NCBI GenBank assembly: GCA_050184225.1
Contig: JBFXAN010000179.1
Location: 1 to 13,227, forward strand
DNA: 13,227 nt
Direction of reading: 5' to 3'
Origin: JBFXAN01 sp050184225
Lineage (GTDB): Bacteria; Chloroflexota; Dehalococcoidia; CAUJGQ01
Shown in pieces: positions 1-5,448 of the stretch (positions are counted from its first letter, which is position 1; every line of letters starts with the position of its first letter). The notes below the pieces were generated by a model. It had not been told where the DNA came from and did no database searches. It saw only the letters and a list, made by a program, of their open reading frames with translations. Position numbers and translations under genes: made by a program.

Positions 1-172
1 CGCGGCCGGCCTCACTGGTGCGGGCGCGGGTGAACGCCGGGCCGATGCGGCACGGGCCGTCGGCGCCGCACGCTTCGCAGCCACGTGAAGGGTGGGGATC
101 GTGGTTGCAGTAGGTGCAGATGGCGGTGGGGGCCGTGGTAGCCTGGGTGTGGGGATTCGAGCGGGTCATCAT
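1..172 (-). CDS. small zinc-ribbon-like protein, partial (runs off window)
   Basis: Open frame of 57 codons that starts at an ATG pair (170-172 and 167-169) and continues past the left edge without a stop. A strong ribosome binding site (GGAGGAAAGG, read on the minus strand) lies just upstream. The visible residues contain two CxxC knuckles, CTYC (C19, C22) and CEAC (C32, C35), plus C41 and several His, which suggests a zinc-binding ribbon. It follows the SWIM-type gene by 65 bp in the same direction, so the two probably form one transcript. I do not recognise the family; small Cys-rich proteins of this kind are common in phages and integrated elements. The second ATG has the better spacing, so the true start could be 169. 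Confidence 0.6.
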   Translation of the reverse strand, partial: MMTRSNPHTQATTAPTAICTYCNHDPHPSRGCEACGADGPCRIGPAFTRARTSEAGR

Positions 173-237
173 CGTTCCTTTCCTCCTGGCCCCGGCGGAG
201 TGTGCAGCTCCGGCCGGGGCTTCCTGCTGTCTGGGGC

Positions 238-474
238 TTAGGCGGCGAGGGGGATGGCCTGGACGCGGACGCGGGGCTTGCCCGCCATGCCCGCGTGGAC
301 GGCCTTCACGTGCCAGCATGGGCGGTTGTACTGTGCCGCCTTGCACGCGCAGCGCAAGATGCCGGTGGGCGACGGGGCGCTGACGGTGTAGGTGGTGCCG
401 GCGTCGCTGGCGCTGGTGACGGTCCAGGTGATCGAGCGGATGATGGTCGTCGGATTGCGGATCGTCGGGGTCAT
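238..474 (-). CDS. small SWIM-type zinc-finger protein
   Basis: A 78-residue protein whose centre reads CAC..CWH: C42, C44, C53 and H55 match the SWIM pattern CxC-x(n)-CxH. SWIM is a zinc finger linked to DNA or protein binding in transposases, helicase partners and recombination mediators. Here it stands nearly alone, preceded by about 40 residues rich in Thr, Ser and Ile that may form a small beta-sheet. The start at 474 is chosen because AAGGAGG lies 7 bases upstream; the same frame stays open as far as 699 but without a comparable site. It is transcribed divergently from the excisionase-like gene at 646, and the zinc-ribbon gene follows downstream. The role is unknown; it belongs to the mobile-element cargo and might help the recombinase or bind target DNA. 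Confidence 0.72.
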   Translation of the reverse strand: MTPTIRNPTTIIRSITWTVTSASDAGTTYTVSAPSPTGILRCACKAAQYNRPCWHVKAVHAGMAGKPRVRVQAIPLAA

Positions 475-494
475 GGTGAGCCTCCTTACACTCA

Positions 495-524
495 TATTCT
501 CTTCGCAATAACGAAGAGTTACAA
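495..524 (-). promoter_or_regulatory. candidate promoter of the SWIM-type gene with a palindromic operator in the spacer
   Basis: On the minus strand a TTGTAA hexamer (519-524) is followed 18 bases later by AGAATA (495-500). The spacer between them is almost entirely the perfect inverted repeat at 499-518, the usual position for a repressor site. Transcription would begin just upstream of the AAGGAGG ribosome binding site, leaving a very short leader. The hexamers are imperfect, so this is only a candidate. Confidence 0.33.
499..518. promoter_or_regulatory. inverted repeat CTCTTCG-N6-CGAAGAG, candidate operator
   Basis: A perfect 7-bp inverted repeat with a 6-base centre in the divergent control region. 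The core TTCG-N6-CGAA occurs again at 577-590 and, with one mismatch, at 624-637. Three copies within 140 bp suggest binding sites for one dimeric regulator. The 68-residue HTH protein encoded next door is the natural candidate. Alternatively it is a leader hairpin. Confidence 0.5.
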
Positions 525-576
525 GAGGGTGAGGCCGCAACTTCAGGCCGGATGAATCGAAGTTGTCTATAAACCG

Positions 577-590
577 TTCGTCATCGCGAA
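577..590. promoter_or_regulatory. second copy of the TTCG-N6-CGAA motif
   Basis: Same arms and spacing as the core of the repeat at 499-518. It lies 12 bp upstream of the extended -10 at 599-607, where the -35 region of the rightward operon would be, so a bound protein would be expected to block or assist RNA polymerase. A degenerate third copy (TTCG-N6-CGAG) lies at 624-637, over the ribosome binding site of the HTH gene. Confidence 0.42.
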
Positions 591-598
591 GCGTTTCA

Positions 599-607
599 TG
601 GTACACT
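599..607 (+). promoter_or_regulatory. candidate extended -10 promoter of the HTH / ADP-ribosyltransferase / recombinase operon
   Basis: TG-G-TACACT fits an extended -10 element (TGn followed by a TATAAT-like hexamer). No good -35 is seen 17 bases upstream, which extended -10 promoters can tolerate. Transcription would start near 614 and give a leader of about 30 bases to the ATG at 646. Confidence 0.4.
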
Positions 608-645
608 GGTAGCACGAATACACTTCGGCCATGCGAGAGGAAGTC

Positions 646-852
646 ATGACCATCAGGGAAGCCGCCGCAGAGCTGGGCGTCACGCCGCGCGCGCTCCAAC
701 TCCGCATCAAGAACGGCGAGATGCGCGCGGAGCGAATTGGATCGTTCCTGCTGATCCCCCGCGCGGAAGTGGAGCGTTGGAAGGAAATCGGCAAGCGCAA
801 GGGCGGACGCCCACGTAAGGCTAAGGATGCGACGGAGGATCAGCAGGGATGA
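646..852 (+). CDS. excisionase-like HTH DNA-binding protein with AT-hook tail
   Basis: A 68-residue basic protein. Residues 2-47 form a MerR/excisionase-type winged HTH: TIREAAAELGVTPRALQLRI is the helix-turn-helix, GEMRAERIGSFLLIP the wing, and RAEVERW the closing helix. Residues 50-60 are a Lys/Arg tail containing a GRPRK AT-hook core. The start at 646 is preferred over the in-frame ATG at 631 because GAGAGG lies 5 bases upstream of it. The stop overlaps the next start (ATGA, 849-852), implying coupled translation. In mobile elements such proteins act as recombination directionality factors or as autoregulators. Both fit here, given the recombinase downstream and the repeated TTCG-N6-CGAA sites in front. 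Which one it is cannot be told from sequence alone. Confidence 0.82.
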   Translation: MTIREAAAELGVTPRALQLRIKNGEMRAERIGSFLLIPRAEVERWKEIGKRKGGRPRKAKDATEDQQG

Positions 853-1514
853 CGTTGTTCAAAGGCGCCAATCCCTTGCCCTATCCGTCCTGGGACGAGA
901 TGCGGCGCGATCCGGCTGCGGTCGCCATCAGGGCCATGCTCGATGAACGCGGACGACGGCAGTGGCTTGATCTGTGGTATCCGGGGGCTGACGACGTCCT
1001 CAGCAGGAAAGCGGCGCGCGTGCGCGCGTTGATCGCTCGTGGGGCATTGGTCGAGGCGCTCAAGATCGTGGAGAAGCCGTCGAAGTTGGTGATCATCGCC
1101 CGGTGGTGGGACTTCGACCAGATCAACGCCGGCACCCTCAACCGATGTCTGGCAGAGGAATGGAATATGGTCGAGGCTCCATCGATTGAGGGCACACGCC
1201 GGTTGGTGCGCCTGTTTCGTGCGGCCGATTTCGTCACCGATACACCGGGTACCGAGCGACCGGTCGAACCTATCACCATCTATCGCGGCGCCGGGTTGCG
1301 CTCCAAGCGCGGGCTTAGTTGGACCACCGATCGGGATACGGCGGTGTGGTTTGCGACGCGATGGGACGCTGCCGATCGATACGTCTTCACGACGACGATC
1401 GCACCCCGGCATGTGTTGGGCATCTTCCACGACCGACAAGAGCGTGAAGTGGTGATCTCGCCGTTCGGGCTTCGCGCTATCGATGAGACACCAATCGCAA
1501 CATCGCAGGCATAA
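849..1514 (+). CDS. putative ADP-ribosyltransferase-fold protein (R-S-E type motifs)
   Basis: A 221-residue protein starting at the ATG that overlaps the HTH stop by 4 bases; AGCAGGG precedes it. The C-terminal half carries three ordered motifs expected of R-S-E class mono-ADP-ribosyltransferases: an Arg on a beta-strand (R146 in ITIYRG), a Ser-x-Thr strand (S157-W-T159 in GLSWTTDRDTAVWFA), and an ExE turn (E198-R-E200 in QEREVVIS). These enzymes split NAD+ and transfer ADP-ribose to a target; the ExE form is typical of arginine-modifying members. The N-terminal 110 residues are unfamiliar, Trp-rich and probably helical. No signal peptide or membrane segment is visible, so it should act in the cytoplasm. 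Similar YRG...SWT proteins occur among phage hypotheticals. The assignment rests on eye-read motifs only, and the target is unknown. Confidence 0.6.
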   Translation: MTLFKGANPLPYPSWDEMRRDPAAVAIRAMLDERGRRQWLDLWYPGADDVLSRKAARVRALIARGALVEALKIVEKPSKLVIIARWWDFDQINAGTLNRCLAEEWNMVEAPSIEGTRRLVRLFRAADFVTDTPGTERPVEPITIYRGAGLRSKRGLSWTTDRDTAVWFATRWDAADRYVFTTTIAPRHVLGIFHDRQEREVVISPFGLRAIDETPIATSQA

Positions 1515-1574
1515 AGACGCGGCCGCGGTGCCACCAACACCCGGCCGCACGGCACAACGAGGAAAGGACTCGTC

Positions 1575-3206
1575 ATGCAATCGAAGGATATCACTCCCGC
1601 CGTGGCGCTCTACGCGCGGGTCTCCACCGAAGATCAGGCCGAGCGCCAGACCATCAAGGCGCAACTCGATTTTCTTCGTAAGTACTGTGACCTCCATGCC
1701 CTCCCGGTTGCCGGTGAGTACATCGACGATGGCATCAGCGGCACCGTCCCACTCGATGAGCGGTCGGAGGGGCGACGCCTTCTGGAGGACGCTGAGACGG
1801 GGCGCTTCGGCGTGGTGCTGGTCTATCGGCTGGATCGACTCGGGCGCTCGCTCAAAGCACTCATTACGGCACATGACGCGCTTGACGGCCTCGGCATCGC
1901 CATCCGGTCGGGCACCGAGCCGTTCGACACGAGTAGCCCGATCGGCCGATTCGTCTTCCAGCTACTCGGCAGCATCGCCGAACTGGATCGCGAGACGATC
2001 GCCGAGCGGATGATGATGGGTAAACGGCGCGTCGCGGCAGAAGGCAAGTATGCCGGCGGCCGCATCCCATTCGGCTACGACGTGGATACCGAGGGACGGA
2101 TCGTTCTGAGTCAACGCCTGCTCTCCGGCCTCGATATGACCGAATCGACGATGATCCGCGACATCTTCCAGCGGATCGCCGGCGGAACGACCTTACTCAA
2201 CGAAGCCCGCCGGCTCAATGCGCTCGGTGTGGCGCCGCTTTCGCGCTATGGTCCGAATCGACGAAACGGGAATATGGACCGCGTGACCTATACCCAGACG
2301 GCGACCTGGACCCCCGCGCTGGTTTGGTCGCTCGTCACCAACCCGACCTATAAGGGCGAGGCAAAGCTGAAGGCCAAACAGGGGGTTGTCGCGTGCCCCT
2401 ATCCGGTGCTGATCGAACCGGCTCTCTGGGAAGCGGTACAGGCGAGCCTCAGGAAGAACCGCCTCCAAGCGACGCGCAACGCAAAGCAGGTGTTTCTCCT
2501 GCGGCGCCTGATCGCCTGCGGAAACTGTGGCGGCGGCTTCACCGGCATGTCTGACAAGAAACGCAAGGACGGCACAACGCCGATCCGCTACCGCTGCAAC
2601 AACCAGACACCGGGGAACCGCCCGAACCCGGCGACGCGCTGCAACGCCAAGATGATCGATGGACTCTGGCTGGAGGATCTCGTCTGGCAGGACTGCCGCA
2701 CCTTCATTCAGAACCCCGGCGAATCACTCGCCGACGCGCAACGCCAACTCCGCGATCGGCTCTCTCAGGTGGCAGGGATGGAAGATCGGCGCCGTGAGTT
2801 GCTCACGCAGATCGGCGAGAAGGAATCTGAGAAAGACCGCGTGCTGACGCTGTATCGGCGCGGGCGCATCACCATCGACCAGGCGGAAACGGAGATGGAC
2901 GAGATCGCCCGCGAAACCGCCACGCTGCGCGAGATGCTGGAGTCGCTCCGGGCACAAGAAGCCCTCGCCAACGCACAGGAAAACCACCTCCGCGATGCAG
3001 CGGCAATGCTGTTCAAGTTGCAAGAGCACCTTGCTGAGATCGACGCCTCCGGCGACCCAGTACGCAAGCGCGAGATCATCGACATCCTCGTTTCACGGAT
3101 CGCGATCCATACGGAAGGCGAGGGACGGGGCCGAACAGCGAGCGTGGCGATCAAGTACCACTTCGGCGAGGCGCGAGATTCCGTAGTAGCTTCAACTAGC
3201 TCGTGA
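1575..3206 (+). CDS. large serine recombinase / site-specific integrase
   Basis: A 543-residue protein with the full large-serine-integrase layout. Residues 9-150 are the resolvase catalytic domain: YARVSTEDQ with R15 and nucleophile S17, VYRLDRLGR with R85, D87, R88 and R91, then the long helix ending LDRETIAERM. Residues 162-290 are the recombinase domain (GRIPFGYDV; WTPALVWSLVTNPTYKG). A zinc ribbon follows with C315, C318, C341 and C356, then a charged coiled coil at about 382-475, and a C-terminal segment VRKREIIDILVSRI. It starts at 1575 behind GGAAAGGA, 60 bp after the ADP-ribosyltransferase-like gene. It would insert and excise the element between attP and attB without host factors, using a directionality factor for excision. 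All catalytic residues are present. The gene ends at the portal junction, and its stop codon may lie within portal-derived sequence. Confidence 0.95.
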   Translation: MQSKDITPAVALYARVSTEDQAERQTIKAQLDFLRKYCDLHALPVAGEYIDDGISGTVPLDERSEGRRLLEDAETGRFGVVLVYRLDRLGRSLKALITAHDALDGLGIAIRSGTEPFDTSSPIGRFVFQLLGSIAELDRETIAERMMMGKRRVAAEGKYAGGRIPFGYDVDTEGRIVLSQRLLSGLDMTESTMIRDIFQRIAGGTTLLNEARRLNALGVAPLSRYGPNRRNGNMDRVTYTQTATWTPALVWSLVTNPTYKGEAKLKAKQGVVACPYPVLIEPALWEAVQASLRKNRLQATRNAKQVFLLRRLIACGNCGGGFTGMSDKKRKDGTTPIRYRCNNQTPGNRPNPATRCNAKMIDGLWLEDLVWQDCRTFIQNPGESLADAQRQLRDRLSQVAGMEDRRRELLTQIGEKESEKDRVLTLYRRGRITIDQAETEMDEIARETATLREMLESLRAQEALANAQENHLRDAAAMLFKLQEHLAEIDASGDPVRKREIIDILVSRIAIHTEGEGRGRTASVAIKYHFGEARDSVVASTSS

Positions 3207-3210
3207 CTTT
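3190..3210. other. putative attachment-site junction between the serine-recombinase element and the portal gene
   Basis: On the minus strand the portal frame reads ...NYARAIVDKVTS and then meets TAG at 3196-3198. Portal families continue with a Tyr-Leu-rich segment after this point. The recombinase frame from the other side ends at 3206, so the two genes overlap tail to tail by 11 bp. A recombinase gene abutting a gene cut in mid-domain is the usual picture at attL or attR. The exact crossover dinucleotide cannot be fixed without the other end of the element, which lies outside the window to the left. Confidence 0.55.
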
Positions 3211-3369
3211 GTCGACAATGGCGCGGGCGTAGTTAAAGGTGAGCCGCCGCTCGCGCCGCCGCGGCTGCCCGATCCACTGCGTGCCGTGATAGAAGTCCAG
3301 ATTCGCGCGATAGCGACGCATGCGCTCTGCATCCATCCGCTCGATCAGTTGTGGCAACGGCATATCCAT
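3196..3369 (-). pseudogene. phage portal protein, N-terminal fragment (cut by the integrated element)
   Basis: 57 codons encoding RMRRYRANLDFYHGTQW followed by RRLTFNYARAIVDKVTS, the opening of an SPP1-like portal protein. Intact portals are about 400-500 residues, so roughly 90 percent is missing. The start is well supported: AAAGGAG lies 7 bases before the ATG at 3369, with a second in-frame ATG two codons later. Portal proteins form the dodecameric ring through which TerL pumps DNA; position just behind terL and the HTH gene fits the standard packaging order. The break coincides with the end of the serine recombinase gene, so insertion rather than random decay is the simplest cause. The remainder should lie beyond the left end of the window. 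Confidence 0.75.
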
Positions 3370-3391
3370 GGGGGCGCTCCTTTCAGTCGCG

Positions 3392-3412
3392 GGGCAATGG
3401 GCAGTCGGCAAT
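3392..3412. repeat. heptamer array (GGGCAAT type), three units, in the portal gene leader
   Basis: Three units on the plus strand, GGGCAAT, GGGCAGT and CGGCAAT, followed by GGGG. It lies between the HTH stop and the portal ribosome binding site, and is inverted relative to the four-unit array at 3467-3494. Confidence 0.85.
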
Positions 3413-3418
3413 GGGGCG

Positions 3419-3979
3419 CTACTCCCGCCTTGGCACATGGGACCGGCTCTTTCGCCTGCCGTCCCCATTGCCCATTGCCCATTGCCCATTGCCCCCTCGG
3501 CGGCGCACGCCGCCGAGGATGCGATACACCGACCGGCGGGTGACGCCGAAGCGGCCGGCGATCTCGACGGCGGATGTGCCGGCCGCGTACAGGCGCCGGA
3601 TCTCGCCATCGCGGAAGGCGTGCATTGCCCGGCTGGGGCCGCCCGGCAGCTCGAAGATGCAACACGGGAACGGGCAGCTGAGACAGGCATGCCAGAAGCG
3701 ACAGCCTTCATCCTGGTAGTGGGTCAGCTCCGGCACACGGTCGCGCGACGAGCCGGTGTAGCCCCCGATCTCGTCTTCGGGGATGAGGGGGAGCTGGATG
3801 CCTTCATACCTAACCCCCCGGCCCCCTTCCCTCGCAGGGAAGGGGGAGTCCTCGTTGACCGAGGGTGCCAGTATTTCGTTTGATGGGACCAACCTCACTC
3901 GATCAACCATCGATCGAGAGGACTCCCCCTTCCCTGCGAGGGAAGGGGGCCGGGGGGTTAGGTAGTTCTCTGCTACCAT
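3419..3979 (-). CDS. Cys-rich helix-turn-helix protein of the phage module, carrying an in-frame MITE and heptamer array
   Basis: A 186-codon frame whose ATG overlaps the terL stop by 7 bases (ATGGTAG). Residues 1-5 and 58-163 look like the original protein. A Cys cluster with C93, C99, C102, C106 and C107 (DEGC..CLSCPFPCC..LPGG) could bind zinc. Residues 123-157 (RDGEIRRLYAAGTSAVEIAGRFGVTRRSVYRIL, quoted here only for its span; key parts EIAGRFGV and RRSVYRIL) form a resolvase-type HTH. Residues 6-57 are encoded by the palindromic element at 3807-3964, which adds exactly 52 codons. Residues 163-172 (GNGQWAMGNG) come from the heptamer array at 3467-3494. Without the element the N-terminus would read MVAENYEGIQLPL. 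Proteins of this type sit between terL and the portal gene in Chloroflexota phage modules as I recall them; the function is unknown, possibly a packaging or late regulator. Whether the expanded form still folds is open. Confidence 0.68.
   Translation of the reverse strand: MVAENYLTPRPPSLAGKGESSRSMVDRVRLVPSNEILAPSVNEDSPFPAREGGRGVRYEGIQLPLIPEDEIGGYTGSSRDRVPELTHYQDEGCRFWHACLSCPFPCCIFELPGGPSRAMHAFRDGEIRRLYAAGTSAVEIAGRFGVTRRSVYRILGGVRRRGGNGQWAMGNGDGRRKSRSHVPRRE
3467..3494. repeat. heptamer array (ATTGCCC x4) at the 3' end of the HTH gene
   Basis: Four perfect ATTGCCC units on the plus strand, equal to GGGCAAT on the minus strand. It is translated in frame as part of the HTH protein tail. It is inverted relative to the 3392-3412 array 54 bp away, so transcripts could fold into a hairpin. 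Confidence 0.9.
3807..3964. mobile_element. MITE-like palindromic element with TA flanks
   Basis: Two identical 45-bp inverted arms (3809-3853 and 3918-3962) enclose a 64-bp centre (3854-3917) that holds no gene. Each outer end begins CCTAACCCCCCGG and is flanked by TA (3807-3808 and 3963-3964), as expected for a TA target duplication of the IS630/Tc1-mariner kind. Each arm also contains an inner hairpin (CCCTTCCCT, CGC, AGGGAAGGG). The element plus one TA is 156 bp, a multiple of three. It is open in the HTH reading frame, so it lengthens that gene instead of breaking it. A diverged copy of the arm is at 13191-13227, showing that it is dispersed. No transposase is present, so it would be moved in trans. 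Confidence 0.75.
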
Positions 3980-5418
3980 GCCGCACCATCCTCCAGCCGG
4001 CCCCGAGCGACGCGGGGGACGAGTCCCGCCGCCGCCTCCACTGTCAGGGCGAGGCTGATCAAGAAATCGTCGTGCCCGTCGGCGGGGTCGACGGCGAAGG
4101 CAAGCGTGCGGTTGGGGCGATAGATGGCGCGGGCGCGGGCACATTCCTCCCGCACGAGCCGCGCCTCCGGCGAGCCATCGGCGCGATAGAGACTGAGACG
4201 GCCGCCGTTCACCGCCGCCAGCAGCGCGTAGCCGAGCTGTGACTTGCGGGCCTCCGTCAGCCGCAGCCGCACGACCTCCGGTCCGTTCCGTAGCGCCGCC
4301 AGCGAACCGGCCAGCCCCTCGCCGAGGCCGGTAGCATCCACCACCAGCCGCCGCACCCGCCAGATGTCGCGCAGGAGCCGGGCGAGCGCACCGATCAGCT
4401 CGGTGTGCGGCGCGCCCTCCCAGGCGACGTGATCGAGGACTTCAATGGGGCAATGGGCAATGGGCAGTGGGCAGTGGGGATCGGGTGTCAGTACCCGTGC
4501 AATTGTGAGTACCGTCCGATCCGGCCCACCGCGATTGCCGATTGCCGATTGCCGATTGCCGTCGAAGGCTTCGCCGCCAATATCGAGTCCGGCGACGTAG
4601 CCGAGCACGCCAGACGACCGCGACGGTGTCCGCTCGCGTTCGTGGGCGCCCTCCAGCAGGGTGAGCTGGGCCGGTGAGAAGAGGCGGCCGCCGCCGGGGA
4701 GCGGGCGCAGACAGTACTGACTCTGGAAGAGGGGATGATCCTCGCCCAGCCGCAGCCGCTCCCCTTCGACAAAGCGGGCGTAGGCGGGGTTGAAGCGGGC
4801 GACGTGCCGCCAATCGAACTCGAAGTGGCGGCGGATGCCGTCCTGCCGCTCCAACTCCAGGTGCCGCGCCTTCACCTGCGCGAGCAGGTCCGTCTCGGAC
4901 CAGGCGGTCCCGTAGTAGACGGTCGTCGCGTTGGTTGTCGATGCCATCGGCCGGAAGTCCTTGTCGAACTTCTCCGGGTCGACATCCTGCGCCTCGTCGA
5001 CTTCGAGCAGCGTGTGGCAGGTATGCCCGGCGACGTTGGCGCCCGGCTCTGCCGAGAGGAAGACCTGCCGCGCGCGGCCCAGGCGGACGATGTAGCCGCT
5101 CTCCAGCGCGGGCGAGATCAGCGGCCGGGCGGCATGCAGCCGCGACCAGAGACGCCGCAGGCTCAGCTTCACCTGCGGCGAGAAGGTGGGCGCGCACTTC
5201 ACCGCGTCCAGATCCTGATTCGCGTGCGAGTGTAAGAAGCTCACTTCCAGCTGTGCGGAAAGCTCGTTCTTCCCGCCCTGCCGCGCCACCATCACCGAGA
5301 AGGTGCGGCCGTCGCCCGCGCGCACGCTATCGCGCACCGCCCGCGCGACGGCCCGTTGATAGGGCCGCAGCGGCGGCAATGCAGCGAGCGAGAAATCGTC
5401 ATTCCTTTGTGATGACAT
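3973..5418 (-). CDS. terL: phage terminase large subunit (ATPase-nuclease)
   Basis: A 481-residue TerL, the motor that packages DNA through the portal and cuts it to length. The ATPase half shows a Walker A-like ARQGGKNE (45-52), Walker B LLEVDEAQ (137-144, D141 and E142) and coupling motif YYGTAWS (168-174). The RNase H-like nuclease half supplies D279 (GLDIGG), D361 (VVDATGLG) and D450/D451 (HDDFLIS). All key acids are present and the length is normal, so it could be active. Two heptamer arrays are translated in frame within the nuclease domain, giving GNRQSAIGNR (287-296) and PHCPLPIAHCPI (314-325). Both fall between predicted beta-strands and flank the conserved strand PDRTVLTIARVL. The ATG at 5418 has only a weak GGAG site 10 bases upstream. 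The stop overlaps the HTH gene start. Confidence 0.93.
   Translation of the reverse strand: MSSQRNDDFSLAALPPLRPYQRAVARAVRDSVRAGDGRTFSVMVARQGGKNELSAQLEVSFLHSHANQDLDAVKCAPTFSPQVKLSLRRLWSRLHAARPLISPALESGYIVRLGRARQVFLSAEPGANVAGHTCHTLLEVDEAQDVDPEKFDKDFRPMASTTNATTVYYGTAWSETDLLAQVKARHLELERQDGIRRHFEFDWRHVARFNPAYARFVEGERLRLGEDHPLFQSQYCLRPLPGGGRLFSPAQLTLLEGAHERERTPSRSSGVLGYVAGLDIGGEAFDGNRQSAIGNRGGPDRTVLTIARVLTPDPHCPLPIAHCPIEVLDHVAWEGAPHTELIGALARLLRDIWRVRRLVVDATGLGEGLAGSLAALRNGPEVVRLRLTEARKSQLGYALLAAVNGGRLSLYRADGSPEARLVREECARARAIYRPNRTLAFAVDPADGHDDFLISLALTVEAAAGLVPRVARGRLEDGAAW
4448..4475. repeat. heptamer array inside terL (first array by coordinate)
   Basis: Four units on the plus strand: GGGCAAT twice and GGGCAGT twice, followed by GGGG. 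It is read in frame on the minus strand and yields the Pro/Cys-rich peptide at TerL residues 314-325. It has opposite orientation to the array at 4534-4561. Confidence 0.9.
4534..4561. repeat. heptamer array inside terL (second array by coordinate)
   Basis: Four perfect ATTGCCG units on the plus strand, read on the minus strand as CGGCAAT. It encodes TerL residues 287-296. Three added heptamers equal 21 bases, which keeps the reading frame, so growth by three units would be tolerated. Confidence 0.9.
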
Positions 5419-5448
5419 CTCAACACAACTCCATGCGAGCGGAGTGCT

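Noticed and set aside
202..555. Plus-strand open frame across the SWIM-type gene
   Set aside because: It is antisense to a gene with a strong ribosome binding site and conserved zinc ligands; the product is Gly/Ala/Arg-rich without motifs.
840..1874. Minus-strand open frame of 344 codons across the ADP-ribosyltransferase-like and recombinase genes
   Set aside because: It spans two well-supported plus-strand genes and their intergenic gap, has no ribosome binding site and no recognisable motif.
3783..3965. Plus-strand 60-codon frame with PFPAREGGRGVR-like peptide
   Set aside because: It is encoded almost wholly by the palindromic repeat, which is open on both strands because of its inverted arms; such peptides are annotation artefacts.
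3392..4561. Short regularly repeated units that might suggest a CRISPR array
   Set aside because: The units are 7-bp tandem heptamers with no spacers, and no cas genes are present.
4442..5197. Alternative minus-strand frame of 251 codons within terL
   Set aside because: It is an Arg/Ala/Pro-rich shadow frame lying entirely inside the terminase gene, which has all its ATPase and nuclease motifs.
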